Positions 1-10,274 are shown, counted from the first letter of the stretch. The stretch: 64,000 nt of DNA from Chloroflexota bacterium (GCA_016215025.1 JACRMI010000131.1:83085-147084); one strand, 5' to 3'. Notes: generated from the sequence alone by a model not told the origin. Numbers and translations are program-made.

Positions 1-51
1 CATTGCCATTTGATATCGCCTGCGATTAAGATATTGTGACACGTCACGCAT

Positions 52-2529
52 TTAATTCGCCACCTCAAAGATCCATACACGATCCTGCTGATAGGCAAGT
101 CGATAATGAGCACTGGCAAGCAGTTGTTGAGGATTTAGAATAGAGGGTCCATCATAATTCACGCGCCCTTGGCGTTGTCCAATATAGACATAGGTAATAC
201 CTCGCTCACGAAGCATCGCTAATACGTCTGAATGATCGATACCCTTGCGAAGAATTTCAGCAGGCAGAGCGTTTATCCATTGACGATAATCCGGACGTAT
301 TCCCACTTCAGTACCATAGTTTAATGGTGGTAAGTTTGTTTGACGTTTCGTAAGCAGAGGCAACCACCAACCACCGTCTGAACCAACAATCAGAGAACTC
401 CCAAACGCTGAAAATGAATTCACTAGTATACGTGCATTATTGGGCGTATTGAGTTGGATCCAATTTGCGGCGCGAATATCGGCACGCGTGACAAGAGCAG
501 ATTGCATTGGGATTATATCGTCTAGACGTTCGCTTGCGCCCCATGCAGAGCCACCTATCATCAATAATAAAAGACCGAGTGATGGAATTGTCTTGGTCAT
601 AGCCAGAGTCCACGTGGCCGTTATACTCCCAGGATTGAACTTCTCTTTCCATGTGTCTAGTATCCAACTTAGTGCACTTCCGAGTAAGATGCCAGCAGGT
701 AAATATGACATAATAAAAATTGTAAAATTATTGATCACACCTTCGCCCGGTAAACGTAACCAATGTGGATTCGATGCAAGCAGGTTGGCAAACCACCACA
801 AACAGATTACGGCAACCTTTCTGTCACGTCGCCACAATCCCCAACCTATAGACAATAACAAAAGTAACCAAAAACCATTGGGCAAATAAGTTCCTAGGTC
901 CCCAATCCCATTATAAGCTTGCATCCATGCTGATTCGGGTGCGGCTGCCTTAGTCAATTGATTGGCAAAGTTGGTAGAGATTTTTCCTGCAAACGTGTGA
1001 ATATACCATGGCAGAAAGATTAAAGCTCCACCAATTCCCATCACGAACGTTTCCCTAATAAAACTAACCAACGATTTGTGTCGTACTTCAATCACAAAAT
1101 ATACGATCAAGAAAAATATCGCAATAATCAAAATGCGGTAATGAGCAAGTGCTAATCCGCCCCATGACAACCACGCCAAAACAGCAAGTCGCCGGCTGAA
1201 ATCCTGCGAATCAAATATAGTCCACGCGACCAATACAGTTAACGGTAAAATTACTTGACCTGCCAACTGAGTATAACGTCCCCAGTTCACATAGTACATT
1301 GGCATCGGCGACAATAAACCAGCGATCAATATTGCAATAATTCCTGCCCATTGATTGCCACCGCTAACTCGAATCGTCAAAGGATAGATAGCCAGAACCG
1401 CTAGAACGTTCAAGATTTGCCCTACCCACAGTGTTGCGCGCGGTAAGCTAGTATCCGTAATCCAATGGAACGCTGTAACGGCTGAGTGAAATCCGAAATG
1501 ATAAGTAAAAGTTTGCAGGTCAGCATAAGGTTGCCAAGAATCGAATAGACCGCCATGGTCGACCATCAATTGAGCGATCATCGTATGCTGGTATGAATCA
1601 CCCCACAGCGGGATATCAATCGAGCGAATGGCCAAAAAACGGACTCCAATAATCAGTGCAATCAAGAGAATGAATGCTAGATCACTCCACATTCTACTCG
1701 ATTGTTGCCACCTACGCCATGTTATGTTCCGATCGCTCAGTCGCGCATTTCGATTCCGCCAGACCAATCCACCGATTGCTAAAACCGCTGGCACCCACGC
1801 GTACAGAAAACCCAAATGCAAATCAAATATCGCCGTCCACAGTAACAATATCGGATAGAGAGCAACACTCGCTCCGCCTGCCAATCCTAAACGCTCGCCC
1901 CATGATAGGGATTCCCAAGCAGGGAATAATAGCGCAAGAATTGCCCAACCCGGCAAAACAAAAAGTAAAATTCCAATGACAACAACTTGGATCCAAATAA
2001 ATACTTCGAACATCCAACCAATTATTCTCTGAAACGGATCATAAATCAGGTGAAACGACATCTGCGCATCGACAGGAGTACCATTCTGATATAACGCACC
2101 ATCGAGATAAGTATCACCCACAGTTGTACCTACTTCATACTTGCTATTTCCTTCAACATCGAGAAGCAAAAAGTAATCGTGTCCACGTGAATCATTTTGA
2201 GGAGCAAAATCAAAATGATAAAACGCCGGCATACTTATGACCGACGCTGAAATACTAGTTGTGATAATATCTTGGTCCGCTTGAGCGCCTGCTCGCAGAT
2301 GTAAATGAATCTCGCCACTGACTGGTCCATCCGGCGCAATAAAAAGCTCTATGCCGGTCAATCCCTGATCGTGCGTCGTGAATGTTTGACCAAGAATTTG
2401 ATCAGATTGAAGGGACTGGCGCATTGGCGGCAATGTGGTTTTTATATTTTGCGGAAGAAGCGAACAAGCTGCCAAGGGAAAAACTAGCAAGGCAGCTAAT
2501 ATAATGCGTCTTTGGAAAAAATAAATCAT
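52..2529 (-). CDS. Polytopic glycosyltransferase-like membrane lipoprotein (825 aa)
   Basis: Large membrane protein with an N-terminal lipobox (LAAC, Cys22), an exported beta-rich segment to about residue 165, roughly a dozen hydrophobic helices from 175 to 665, and a C-terminal exported domain. It is a paralogue of the 739-residue protein at 12635-14854: both have the short external N-domain, a WGRY motif in a central loop, and a C-terminal stretch around NARILVNS and GSDGGWW. The layout resembles GT39/GT83-like enzymes that use lipid-linked sugars, but no diagnostic acidic motif is certain, so the reaction is not assigned. ATG at 2529 overlaps the stop of the upstream GT2 gene (ATGA), indicating translational coupling. 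The DNA is more AT-rich than the centre of the window. Confidence 0.75.
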   Translation of the reverse strand: MIYFFQRRIILAALLVFPLAACSLLPQNIKTTLPPMRQSLQSDQILGQTFTTHDQGLTGIELFIAPDGPVSGEIHLHLRAGAQADQDIITTSISASVISMPAFYHFDFAPQNDSRGHDYFLLLDVEGNSKYEVGTTVGDTYLDGALYQNGTPVDAQMSFHLIYDPFQRIIGWMFEVFIWIQVVVIGILLFVLPGWAILALLFPAWESLSWGERLGLAGGASVALYPILLLWTAIFDLHLGFLYAWVPAVLAIGGLVWRNRNARLSDRNITWRRWQQSSRMWSDLAFILLIALIIGVRFLAIRSIDIPLWGDSYQHTMIAQLMVDHGGLFDSWQPYADLQTFTYHFGFHSAVTAFHWITDTSLPRATLWVGQILNVLAVLAIYPLTIRVSGGNQWAGIIAILIAGLLSPMPMYYVNWGRYTQLAGQVILPLTVLVAWTIFDSQDFSRRLAVLAWLSWGGLALAHYRILIIAIFFLIVYFVIEVRHKSLVSFIRETFVMGIGGALIFLPWYIHTFAGKISTNFANQLTKAAAPESAWMQAYNGIGDLGTYLPNGFWLLLLLSIGWGLWRRDRKVAVICLWWFANLLASNPHWLRLPGEGVINNFTIFIMSYLPAGILLGSALSWILDTWKEKFNPGSITATWTLAMTKTIPSLGLLLLMIGGSAWGASERLDDIIPMQSALVTRADIRAANWIQLNTPNNARILVNSFSAFGSSLIVGSDGGWWLPLLTKRQTNLPPLNYGTEVGIRPDYRQWINALPAEILRKGIDHSDVLAMLRERGITYVYIGQRQGRVNYDGPSILNPQQLLASAHYRLAYQQDRVWIFEVAN

Positions 2530-3503
2530 TGAGTGTCGTCGGACTGTGATTGGGTCTCAGAGAAATTATCCAATTCGAGCTTACGAATCCGGTACAAAAC
2601 CTCTTCCAGGATTTTGCGATTAAAGCCAATCAAATCAGCTAACAAGCCGATGAGCAGAATTTGAAAGCCAACAATAATCAAGATGGCTGCCAAGATAACG
2701 GACTGGACATGGCCCATACCCTGGTTATTAAAATAGAAAAACAGAAAACGAATGCCGAAAAAGAGTCCTCCGATGATCATGATCAATCCGGAGGCTGAAA
2801 AAATTTGCAAAGGACGATACATGGTGTAAGCTCGCAAAATGTCCGCCGTTGAATGGGATATATAGTCGGAGATTCCTTGCATCAAACGCGACGGACGGGT
2901 TGGAGGATTGGTCCGAACGGGTACAAATTCGATAGCCATCCGCCGGCTACCAGCCTGAATTAATGTTTCTAGTGTATAAGAGTAATTACTTAACACCAAA
3001 GTACGTAATGCCGCATCGCGTGTTAGTGCACGAAAGCCACTCGTTGCATCGGGGACTCGATAACCCGAAGCTTGACCAATGACCCAACTTCCCAACTGTT
3101 GCAATATGCGCTTGCTTGATGAAAAAGCAGTCATTGTCGCTACGCCTCGATCACCAACGACCAAATCTACGCCCTTGCTCAGGATGGGTTCGATCAAGCA
3201 CGGAATGTCATCCGCCGAGTACTGGTGATCTGCATCTGTATTAACAATGATATCCGCACCACATTCCAATGCTGCTTCCAGCCCAGCGACGAAAGCTGCC
3301 GCAAGCCCCATGTGCCTCGGCAACTTGATAATGTGATGCACTCCAGCGAAGTGCGCTACATGAACTGTTTCGTCGGTGCTTCCATCATCAATCACCAAAT
3401 ATTCGATTGAATCAATCCCTGCAATTTCGCGTGGGAGCGCCTGTACCGTTTCACCAAGAGTTCCCGCTTCATTGTAACAGGGAATTTGAATAACCAGTTT
3501 CAA
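2526..3503 (-). CDS. GT2 family glycosyltransferase, polyprenyl-phosphate sugar synthase type
   Basis: GT-A fold enzyme that probably transfers a sugar from a nucleotide sugar to polyprenyl phosphate at the inner membrane face. Visible motifs are IPCYNEAGTL at the N-terminus, VIDDGSTDET near residue 40 and NTDADHQY near residue 90 (the DXD metal site), followed by two C-terminal transmembrane helices (about 232-252 and 265-290), as in DPM1/GtrB-like enzymes. The start is TTG at 3503; no in-frame ATG lies upstream. It is coupled by a 4-nt overlap to the polytopic protein downstream, which could use the lipid-linked sugar it makes. Function is inferred from family only. Confidence 0.85.
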   Translation of the reverse strand: MKLVIQIPCYNEAGTLGETVQALPREIAGIDSIEYLVIDDGSTDETVHVAHFAGVHHIIKLPRHMGLAAAFVAGLEAALECGADIIVNTDADHQYSADDIPCLIEPILSKGVDLVVGDRGVATMTAFSSSKRILQQLGSWVIGQASGYRVPDATSGFRALTRDAALRTLVLSNYSYTLETLIQAGSRRMAIEFVPVRTNPPTRPSRLMQGISDYISHSTADILRAYTMYRPLQIFSASGLIMIIGGLFFGIRFLFFYFNNQGMGHVQSVILAAILIIVGFQILLIGLLADLIGFNRKILEEVLYRIRKLELDNFSETQSQSDDTQ

Positions 3504-3533
3504 AAAAACCTTCAGTATTCTGGGAGACTATGA

Positions 3534-3539
3534 TATAAT
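3534..3539 (+). promoter_or_regulatory. -10 box at the start of the DUF2142 gene
   Basis: A perfect TATAAT lies at 3534-3539 with no good -35 box. If it is used, transcription would begin near 3546, making the ATG at 3547 essentially leaderless. If translation starts at 3538 the hexamer is fortuitous; a GGGAG at 3522-3526 would then be the ribosome binding site. Confidence 0.4.
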
Positions 3540-4929
3540 GATCGTCATGTCTACCGCATCAACGCCACACCGCTTGCTATTAATTCTAATCTATTGCATC
3601 TACTGTCTGTTGGCAACTATGTATGCAGTTCTAGTGCCACCGTGGGAAGCACCAGACGAACCGGCGCATTATCGGTATGTGTCTGAGCTTGCCTCACGTT
3701 GGCGACCTGCGGTTAATTCAGGGATTAGGCAAAAAGCATCTTTTGCTAAAGACTATGACTTTATTTCTTCAAATTACGAGTGGACTTATCCAGCTCTAGG
3801 GTATGTGCCTGCAGCTCTGGCATATGCAACTATTCACGCCCTCGCTCCTCAAAGTTTGCCTACAAACATACCACCTCAAAATACTCGATATTCCCAGGAC
3901 TCGAAACAACTCAATCTATTCCTTCATCCCAATAATCGTGTGTGGGATGTCTGGTATGGCAATGAAGGGTTGCTCGCCATCCGCATATTTCTTGCACTTT
4001 GGGGATTGGGTGTTCTCTATGCAACCACCCGAGTAGGTAATCTGCTTGATTCTAGCGGGTTACTTGCTGTCGTTGCCTCCGGGCTCGTCGCGTTTCTACC
4101 TCAATTTACTTTTATAAACGCTTCGGTGCGCAGCGACACGATCACTAATGTGGTTGCTGGATTCACCTTGTTACTTGCAGTTCAACTGCAGTTCAGACCT
4201 AACCAAATCAATCGATCTGCCTTGGTATTAGGTATCCTGATAGGCGCCGGCACGCTATGCAAGTATACTTTTCTTTTTATTCTTCCAATAGCTATTATCG
4301 CAATTCCCCTTAGCCAACCACGCTTTCCGACTAGTTGGACTAAGCCACTCTTTTGTATGCTCATTCCCTTTGCAATATTGATCGGCGCTTACTATTTGTC
4401 TTTTGAAGAAGCAAGAATCGCTCTGGCGTACACGCTCAATAACAGTCTTACTCCAAAAAGTGCTGCCTTCTTCTGGGAACATCTGGGACTGGCTCTCGAA
4501 TTATTTTTTATTACTTTGTTCTATGCGGGCTTTGGCTGGGCAAATGTAATTCCCCCGGCAGCGTGGGCGCGGTTGGCATTAGGCGCTTGGCTCATTGGTA
4601 CAATCATCACGTTAGTCCAAGCTTTCAAGTGGATAAAGATACAAAATTCCCCAGCTGCGCTTCGCGCCATCGTGCTCCTAACCCTCAGTTTGCTTTTTGC
4701 CATAACCGGGGTATTCGGATTGAATCTTTCTCAATTTCAACCCCAAGGAAGATTTCTATTCCCCACATTGGTCGCTTGGGCAATCGTGTGCCTCTGGGGT
4801 GCCTGGCAGATTCTCTCTCTGCGTGGAAAGATAATTCTTGGCATCTCTTCCGTCGGCTTTATGCTAGCATTTAATCTATATGCTATCTTTTTTACCTTAA
4901 TTCCGGCCTATTACCACGGAATACCCTAG
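3538..4929 (+). CDS. DUF2142-type polytopic membrane protein
   Basis: About 12 hydrophobic segments over 463 residues. The first loop has the PPWEAPDEPAHYRYV signature of DUF2142 and related GT39-like proteins, where the acidic residues after helix 1 are thought to bind metal and lipid-linked sugar. Length and layout fit the family. The start is either 3538 or the internal ATG at 3547. It is the only plus-strand gene in the first 15 kb and converges on the 511-residue exported protein with only 13 nt between stops. Probably a membrane glycosyltransferase of the surface-glycan cluster; substrate unknown. Confidence 0.8.
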   Translation: MIVMSTASTPHRLLLILIYCIYCLLATMYAVLVPPWEAPDEPAHYRYVSELASRWRPAVNSGIRQKASFAKDYDFISSNYEWTYPALGYVPAALAYATIHALAPQSLPTNIPPQNTRYSQDSKQLNLFLHPNNRVWDVWYGNEGLLAIRIFLALWGLGVLYATTRVGNLLDSSGLLAVVASGLVAFLPQFTFINASVRSDTITNVVAGFTLLLAVQLQFRPNQINRSALVLGILIGAGTLCKYTFLFILPIAIIAIPLSQPRFPTSWTKPLFCMLIPFAILIGAYYLSFEEARIALAYTLNNSLTPKSAAFFWEHLGLALELFFITLFYAGFGWANVIPPAAWARLALGAWLIGTIITLVQAFKWIKIQNSPAALRAIVLLTLSLLFAITGVFGLNLSQFQPQGRFLFPTLVAWAIVCLWGAWQILSLRGKIILGISSVGFMLAFNLYAIFFTLIPAYYHGIP

Positions 4930-4942
4930 TCATTCGAATTCG

Positions 4943-6478
4943 CTACCGCTTTGCGGGAAGACAAATCTTCGACTCATTTTTCAGCTTTGGTGCGAGCCCT
5001 CGGTTTACCACGTTTCCCCAGAACCCCGGAGAAGGTTCATAAAACAAAAGACGAATTTGTTTGGAATTGTCACAATCACTGAGAGACGTTCCCCCACCTG
5101 GCTTTGCCATTATTGGATTGTGGACTTGAGATTGGATAGGCAGCCTCTTTCCTAGTACTAGTGCATATGGTTTTGTCGCACCTAGAGGCAAGGACTGAAC
5201 ATAGTGCGTCCAGTAATAACCCAGAGCTGTAATCCCTTTGGGATTTCCTCCTTTTGCTACATATAACCCAGAGTAAAAAAGAGCCCCATTAAAGTCCATT
5301 GCGAATCCGGATCCATTTCCAAAATCTTCGATTTTCCCAGCATCATAGTCAAGACTCCACCAATTCCACCGTTGCACCAAACGATAACCATCTAAAGGAT
5401 AGCCGAGATTGACATCCGTATGATTCAAAAAATAGTCGAACGATGGGTACATCATATTATCGCGTACTTGCTCTTTGGTAAATGGGCAGCCCGATGTATT
5501 TGGCCAAGTGTCGCACAATATCCAATCTGGCATATTCACGCCATACTCAGTCATAATCAGAGGTTTATTTTGCTCGCCATGTGCTTTCATCCAGGATCGG
5601 AATGAAACGATTTGGTCGGTAACCATAGAGAAATTTATGTTGTCCAATTCGGTATAGGTCATCCCAATTGTAGCCGAAATGCCAGCGGGGATAGCTGCCC
5701 CCCAACTATTAGGATCTTCGGGCAAAACAAACACATGGATGTTCCAAACATCTACTGGCATTGTTTGACTAAAAGTTTGCGAGTAGGCATTCCAAACCCG
5801 ATCAAGATACTGAAGCCGCAAGGGAGTTACTTCGACCAATCCAGCGATGGCAAATTGAGCTGTAGGATCGATGCTCAAGACACCATTTCGTATATCGTTA
5901 TAAGCTTGAGCATAAACCTCAGGCAAAATCTCGTCTTGGCGTCCACTACTCCAATCCCTTCGCTCGATTTCGTTGCCAATTACCCACAACATACCCGGTC
6001 GGGATGTCGCCGCCAAGTTAATCGTATTCCAGCTTGGTGACACTGTGTAGGTATAAGGTTCCACGTACGGACAAGTTATGCACCACGTAGTCCAACTCAC
6101 GCCATCGCTAGCTAATTTCCATTGCTTGAGACGTACCATCGGAATATATTCCGTGCCATAAGGTTGGGGGGCATTGTTAATAACTTGCCAATTCGTATAC
6201 CACCCCAAGCGCAAATTTTGAGCTCCGTAGACATCATAGTCCGCAAGAGGAACTTGCGCGACCGCGGTACCAAAACGCCACAGCGGTAATGGAACCGAGT
6301 AATTCTTCATCACAAGCGGCAAATAGACCACGCTGTTTTCCGTGGCTCTAGTCAATGAATTGGAAGCACCTTGACTTGGAATAGACGCAGCTTTACTATT
6401 CTCGCTTTGCTTCACGAAAAGTGCCAAGCTAATTAAGAAAACCAAGAGTAGTGCCATAACTCGTTTGAACATGTGCAA
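4943..6478 (-). CDS. Exported glycoside-hydrolase-like protein (clan GH-A type)
   Basis: Signal peptide (residues 1 to about 31), then the YLPLVMKNY stalk seen in many exported Chloroflexota proteins, then a domain that looks like a TIM barrel. The sequence has WVIGNEIE (Glu170) and IMTEYGVN (Glu311), matching the acid/base (NE) and nucleophile (E) positions of clan GH-A enzymes, although no named GH family was recognised. It is a paralogue of the next gene (6498-7664): both share a PVDVWNIH or PIDVWNIH motif and the DG/DNRLVQRW motif. Probably a secreted or surface-bound polysaccharide-acting enzyme; substrate unknown. Confidence 0.7.
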   Translation of the reverse strand: MHMFKRVMALLLVFLISLALFVKQSENSKAASIPSQGASNSLTRATENSVVYLPLVMKNYSVPLPLWRFGTAVAQVPLADYDVYGAQNLRLGWYTNWQVINNAPQPYGTEYIPMVRLKQWKLASDGVSWTTWCITCPYVEPYTYTVSPSWNTINLAATSRPGMLWVIGNEIERRDWSSGRQDEILPEVYAQAYNDIRNGVLSIDPTAQFAIAGLVEVTPLRLQYLDRVWNAYSQTFSQTMPVDVWNIHVFVLPEDPNSWGAAIPAGISATIGMTYTELDNINFSMVTDQIVSFRSWMKAHGEQNKPLIMTEYGVNMPDWILCDTWPNTSGCPFTKEQVRDNMMYPSFDYFLNHTDVNLGYPLDGYRLVQRWNWWSLDYDAGKIEDFGNGSGFAMDFNGALFYSGLYVAKGGNPKGITALGYYWTHYVQSLPLGATKPYALVLGKRLPIQSQVHNPIMAKPGGGTSLSDCDNSKQIRLLFYEPSPGFWGNVVNRGLAPKLKNESKICLPAKR

Positions 6479-6497
6479 ATTACCTTATCGAGATTAG

Positions 6498-7664
6498 TTA
6501 ATGCTGCGACGCATAGTCCGCCCACGCCGTTCCGGTCGCAGTTATTTGTCTGGTCGCCAAATCAAACAGCCGCCCGGTCGCATAGTTGGTATCATCCAAG
6601 CTGTACCAACACCAGCGTTGGACTAAACGGTTGTCATCGGCTGGGTAGCCGAGGAATGAATCTTGCGCGGTCAAAAAGAATTTGAATGTGTTGTACAAGA
6701 AATCGGTCACGCGCTCCTGCGGAAAACCATAATCCTCCGGCATCGGAATGCCGTATTCGGAAACGATCAGCGGATAATGGCGGTAACCGCGTTCTGCCAT
6801 CCAACGTCTAAAGTCGACAATTTGTTTTTTGAATGCCTCCAAGTTTCCGCTATCATCGACTTCGTAGAGCAGTCCTTGATTATCGGTTATTCCCGGCGGA
6901 ATATCGACACCCCAGGATCCGCGTTCTTCGCGCAGAATAAAATTGTGAATATTCCAAACATCGATCGGCATTTCCGCATGGAATTGCTGCCGATAAGATT
7001 CTAATACCTGTTCCAAATACCGCAACCTTAACGGGGACGGCTGCGCCACACCACCTATTGCCATCTGCGCTGTTGGATCACCTAACCTGATCGCCTGGTA
7101 TGCTTGATGATACAAGCGCGCATAAGCCGTTGGCTCTACATTGTCTTGCCATTTGACATCCGGCTCATTCCCAATCAACCACAGTGACCCAGGATTTCTT
7201 CGCGCAATTTTTGTTAGTGTGTCTGCATCGGGATCGAGCGTTCCGGTCTTCAATCGCACTACTTGGGCGTAATCAGTATTTGCCGACTGGAAGGGATCGA
7301 GCAAAGTCTTCCAATCAAGATACCATCCTAAGCGAAGAGGAGCCACATTATACCGCGTTATCGGTCCGAGGGCTACTCCAACACCCCAACGGGTTCGACC
7401 TTGATAAAGCGTCGAGTCGATTGGTTGCGGTGTACGCGTTGGCAATATCGGCGTGGGCGTGAAAGTGATGGACGTTATCGAAGGAATAACTGTGGGCGCT
7501 TCAAGAGTTCGAGTTCGCGTTGGGACGATGGGTTCGGATACTTTGGTTGGATATACAATTGCGCGTGACGCATGTGAGTTTCCCCAAAAATCTAATCCGA
7601 CTAGAAATAGCCCAATGACGATACAAAACACACTCGCAAAAATTACCCACTTACTTTTGCCCAC
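6498..7664 (-). CDS. Membrane-anchored glycoside-hydrolase-like protein, paralogue of 4943-6478
   Basis: One N-terminal transmembrane helix, a PT-rich linker and a barrel-like domain with LIGNEP (Glu167) and IVSEYG (Glu303), the same catalytic-type pair as its neighbour. The two genes are 19 nt apart and probably arose by tandem duplication; this copy keeps a membrane anchor where the other has a cleavable signal and stalk. I chose GTG at 7664, preceded by GGAGA, which overlaps the previous gene by 14 nt. An in-frame TTG at 7700 would give a 400-residue product with a larger overlap. Substrate unknown. Confidence 0.7.
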   Translation of the reverse strand: MGKSKWVIFASVFCIVIGLFLVGLDFWGNSHASRAIVYPTKVSEPIVPTRTRTLEAPTVIPSITSITFTPTPILPTRTPQPIDSTLYQGRTRWGVGVALGPITRYNVAPLRLGWYLDWKTLLDPFQSANTDYAQVVRLKTGTLDPDADTLTKIARRNPGSLWLIGNEPDVKWQDNVEPTAYARLYHQAYQAIRLGDPTAQMAIGGVAQPSPLRLRYLEQVLESYRQQFHAEMPIDVWNIHNFILREERGSWGVDIPPGITDNQGLLYEVDDSGNLEAFKKQIVDFRRWMAERGYRHYPLIVSEYGIPMPEDYGFPQERVTDFLYNTFKFFLTAQDSFLGYPADDNRLVQRWCWYSLDDTNYATGRLFDLATRQITATGTAWADYASQH

Positions 7665-8352
7665 GCATTCTCCAAAGCAAAAGGAGTACTCCTCCAACAA
7701 TAATCAGCGACACGCCGCTTACCAACAGCGGCGATGGACCTCCGGTAGCAACTGACATCTCGTTTGCCGCTGCCGAAGTCGATGATGAAGAAACTATCAT
7801 CGGTTTTTCGGGGGTTACCGTCGCTGTCTCTGTCGGCACAAAAGTTGACGTGGCAGTGGGCGAACTCGGCGCCGACGTAACCGTCACCGTCGGCGAACTG
7901 GGCACGAGTGTAGCTGTCGCCGTCGGATTGACCTTGGTCGGTGAAACAGTTAGAAGCGGCGTAAGGGTACTGGTCGCCGTAGGTGTCAATGTGGGCGAGG
8001 GTTCCGGCAAAACGGCTTGCGCTGAGGATGACGACGATCGCTCTGGAGACTCTCGTTGCGATGATTCGGCGGAAGACGCCGATGACGCGGACGATGATGA
8101 AGACACAGATGAAGATGATGAAGATTTTGATGATGATGACGACACCGACGATGAGGAAGATGAAGATTTCGATGACGATGACGACACCGACGACGAGGAA
8201 GATGAAGATTTCGACGACGATGAGGAAGATGAGCGCGTCGGTACCGTCTGCAAATTGGGACTCGTATTAGGCGATGCCCAAACGACCGGCGTCGCGATGG
8301 CGATCAGAATGAACACGGCCAATGCCCCAAGTGCGATAATTCGAAATTTCAT
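7651..8352 (-). CDS. Ser-rich repeat wall/stalk protein
   Basis: 233 residues: signal peptide (1 to about 27), a low-complexity block of Ser with periodic Lys and Val (about 40-110), a PT/VT-rich block, and a C-terminal ATGG motif followed by a hydrophobic helix and RMRGQK. This tail imitates a Gram-positive sorting signal but lacks LPXTG. The Ser block is coded by a tandem repeat of about 42 nt. ATG at 8352 overlaps the stop of the DUF4012 gene. Probably a membrane-tethered extended spacer, possibly O-glycosylated by the neighbouring DUF2723 protein (inference from context). Confidence 0.7.
   Translation of the reverse strand: MKFRIIALGALAVFILIAIATPVVWASPNTSPNLQTVPTRSSSSSSSKSSSSSSSVSSSSSKSSSSSSSVSSSSSKSSSSSSVSSSSSASSASSAESSQRESPERSSSSSAQAVLPEPSPTLTPTATSTLTPLLTVSPTKVNPTATATLVPSSPTVTVTSAPSSPTATSTFVPTETATVTPEKPMIVSSSSTSAAANEMSVATGGPSPLLVSGVSLIIVGGVLLLLWRMRGQK
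8095..8232. repeat. In-gene tandem repeat coding the Ser-rich block
   Basis: Roughly three imperfect copies of a unit of about 42 nt. On the minus strand they code KSSSSSSSVSSSSS-like units; on the plus strand the complement reads as Asp/Glu codons. Such purine/pyrimidine-biased repeats can change in copy number by slippage, which would alter stalk length. Confidence 0.7.
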
Positions 8353-10274
8353 TTCGATTGTCTCCTAAAATGCAAGCCGATGTCTTGGTCACGATCGAGG
8401 ATCATCTGATAAACAAACCATTCACCATCTAGCGTAAACTGCTTCGAGGAAGACCCTATCAATGCCATTTGATCTGGAAGATGCACGCGCACACTCACGG
8501 GGTATCCGGCGGTGCCCGGTTGCTTTTGGATTCGCAACGAGTATGTGCCATTCGGCTGGTCCCATTTTACCACATTTGCAGGAAGCGCATAATTGAAACT
8601 GCGGGTCTGCACAGCTCCAGTCGGCAAAACGCCCATTACTTCAAAAACGGTCCATGCCCCTTCGTCCGAACGTCGCACTATAACATCACCCGGCTCAGAT
8701 GTGCCTGACACAAGGGCTTGCGCTGGCACCGGAATGCGCGTCGCATCGTTCAATTGACTACCCGCCGGCACATAAACGCGCAAATCGTCAAAATAACAGC
8801 GATCCATCATCGTTTCATAGATTGGATCGTAGCGAATCTCTGGTTTACACGGATAATTAACCTGGCTCGTATTCGTGTACGTGAGCGTCAACAGCGCCTG
8901 CGGAGTTGAGGAGCGCAAATCGACTTGATAATCAATCGACTGGCGCACGCGCGCGTTAGATTTGTTATAACCGATATTTGCATCCACCACCATCAAGGCA
9001 TCGCTAGACGATGGACGTAACGAACCATCCCAGCCCTGCGCAAGCAACTCTTGTGCCAACTTGGCGTCACGTGCATAAATCAAAATGTGTTTTTGATCCA
9101 AGAGGCGCAACATCGTTTGCCCCAACGTCGTCGGATTGAACTTGCCGCTCTTGACCCGCTCCCACACCGCTTCCGCTAGCGGTCCCATGAACGACTTGCG
9201 ATTCTTCCACCAATCGCCCGAAAACTTGCCACCAGCGGGAGCCCATGCGCCGCGTACGTAAGCAATGATATTATCGCCCGTCACCGGCGCATCATTGCCT
9301 TTAATCGAAATCGGACCGAGCGCGCGCACCACTTCTTGCATCGCGAATTGATCGAGGGCAATCACCGCGACCGGATCAACTTGATAGCCGGGGCGATATA
9401 ACGGCAACGCCTGACGCACGACCGTTGGAAAATCCGGCGACCAGTTGCTATCGCGAAAAACCCACTGATCGATTTGCATGTACCGCTGCAACGGTTCGGG
9501 TGGATAAGGGTACGGTTGCGAAAAATCATCGACGGCATAGCTGTCGCGAAAAACCATCGATGCGAGCTGTCCATTCTTGAATTGAATCTCGCCCACGCCT
9601 GTGATATAGCCACCCGTCGGACGCAGTTCATCTTCGTTTTGCGCGATCAATAAAAATGTACTGGCATCATTTGCGCCGAGCAAATCCGGCGCAGTTGCCA
9701 ACGCGGTCAGTCCCGTTTGAATCAATGGCAAGCCACGATCTATTAGCTTTACTTTGTTCGCAATCGAAGGCGACAAACGTTGCACATCAACCTGTGCCCA
9801 TGCGGATTGCGCACGATTGGCTGCCTGCGCTCCACGCTGCAAATCTGCTTGGTTCGTCGAAAGCAGTGCTACCGTTTTTTCGATTGAAAAATCTGCACTC
9901 GACTTGCCGAACGCATCTAGCATTGGCGCAAGCGAAGAGCAAACGATTGCCCCAGCTTCGGTCAAGCCATCGGCGGTTGCCAACAACTGCGGAGCCGACT
10001 GTAAATCGCCGCCGACACTGGGTAACCAAGCAAACATCGGCGCAAGCGTCACCAACGCGCCCGCCTCTTGATTCAAGCCAACAATATCATCGCGAAGTTG
10101 TTGCACTAGTTCACAAGCGGCTTTTGGATCCACTTTTTTTGTGTCCGCCATGGACTGCGCTTGCCCAAGATGACTGGACAACGATTGTGCCATCAACGCA
10201 ACGCGCGCACCCCAAACGACAATGAGCAATACGCCAATTGCCAACAGCACCTTGCTGATCTGCTTAGGGTGCAT
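8349..10274 (-). CDS. DUF4012 domain protein
   Basis: 641 residues with one N-terminal transmembrane helix (about 8-30) and an extracytoplasmic body. The region LLIAQNEDELRPTGGYITG and the later WVFRDSNWSPDFP are characteristic of DUF4012. The molecular function of this family is not established; it is often found with surface polysaccharide genes in actinobacteria and Chloroflexota, as here. It overlaps the upstream DUF2723 gene by 1 nt and the downstream Ser-rich gene by a few nt, so the three are one operon. Confidence 0.85.
   Translation of the reverse strand: MHPKQISKVLLAIGVLLIVVWGARVALMAQSLSSHLGQAQSMADTKKVDPKAACELVQQLRDDIVGLNQEAGALVTLAPMFAWLPSVGGDLQSAPQLLATADGLTEAGAIVCSSLAPMLDAFGKSSADFSIEKTVALLSTNQADLQRGAQAANRAQSAWAQVDVQRLSPSIANKVKLIDRGLPLIQTGLTALATAPDLLGANDASTFLLIAQNEDELRPTGGYITGVGEIQFKNGQLASMVFRDSYAVDDFSQPYPYPPEPLQRYMQIDQWVFRDSNWSPDFPTVVRQALPLYRPGYQVDPVAVIALDQFAMQEVVRALGPISIKGNDAPVTGDNIIAYVRGAWAPAGGKFSGDWWKNRKSFMGPLAEAVWERVKSGKFNPTTLGQTMLRLLDQKHILIYARDAKLAQELLAQGWDGSLRPSSSDALMVVDANIGYNKSNARVRQSIDYQVDLRSSTPQALLTLTYTNTSQVNYPCKPEIRYDPIYETMMDRCYFDDLRVYVPAGSQLNDATRIPVPAQALVSGTSEPGDVIVRRSDEGAWTVFEVMGVLPTGAVQTRSFNYALPANVVKWDQPNGTYSLRIQKQPGTAGYPVSVRVHLPDQMALIGSSSKQFTLDGEWFVYQMILDRDQDIGLHFRRQSK

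Noticed and set aside
7850..8368. Plus-strand ORF coding an Asp/Glu-rich protein of 172 residues
   Set aside because: It is the complement of the Ser-codon tandem repeat in the minus-strand stalk gene; no ribosome site or family similarity.
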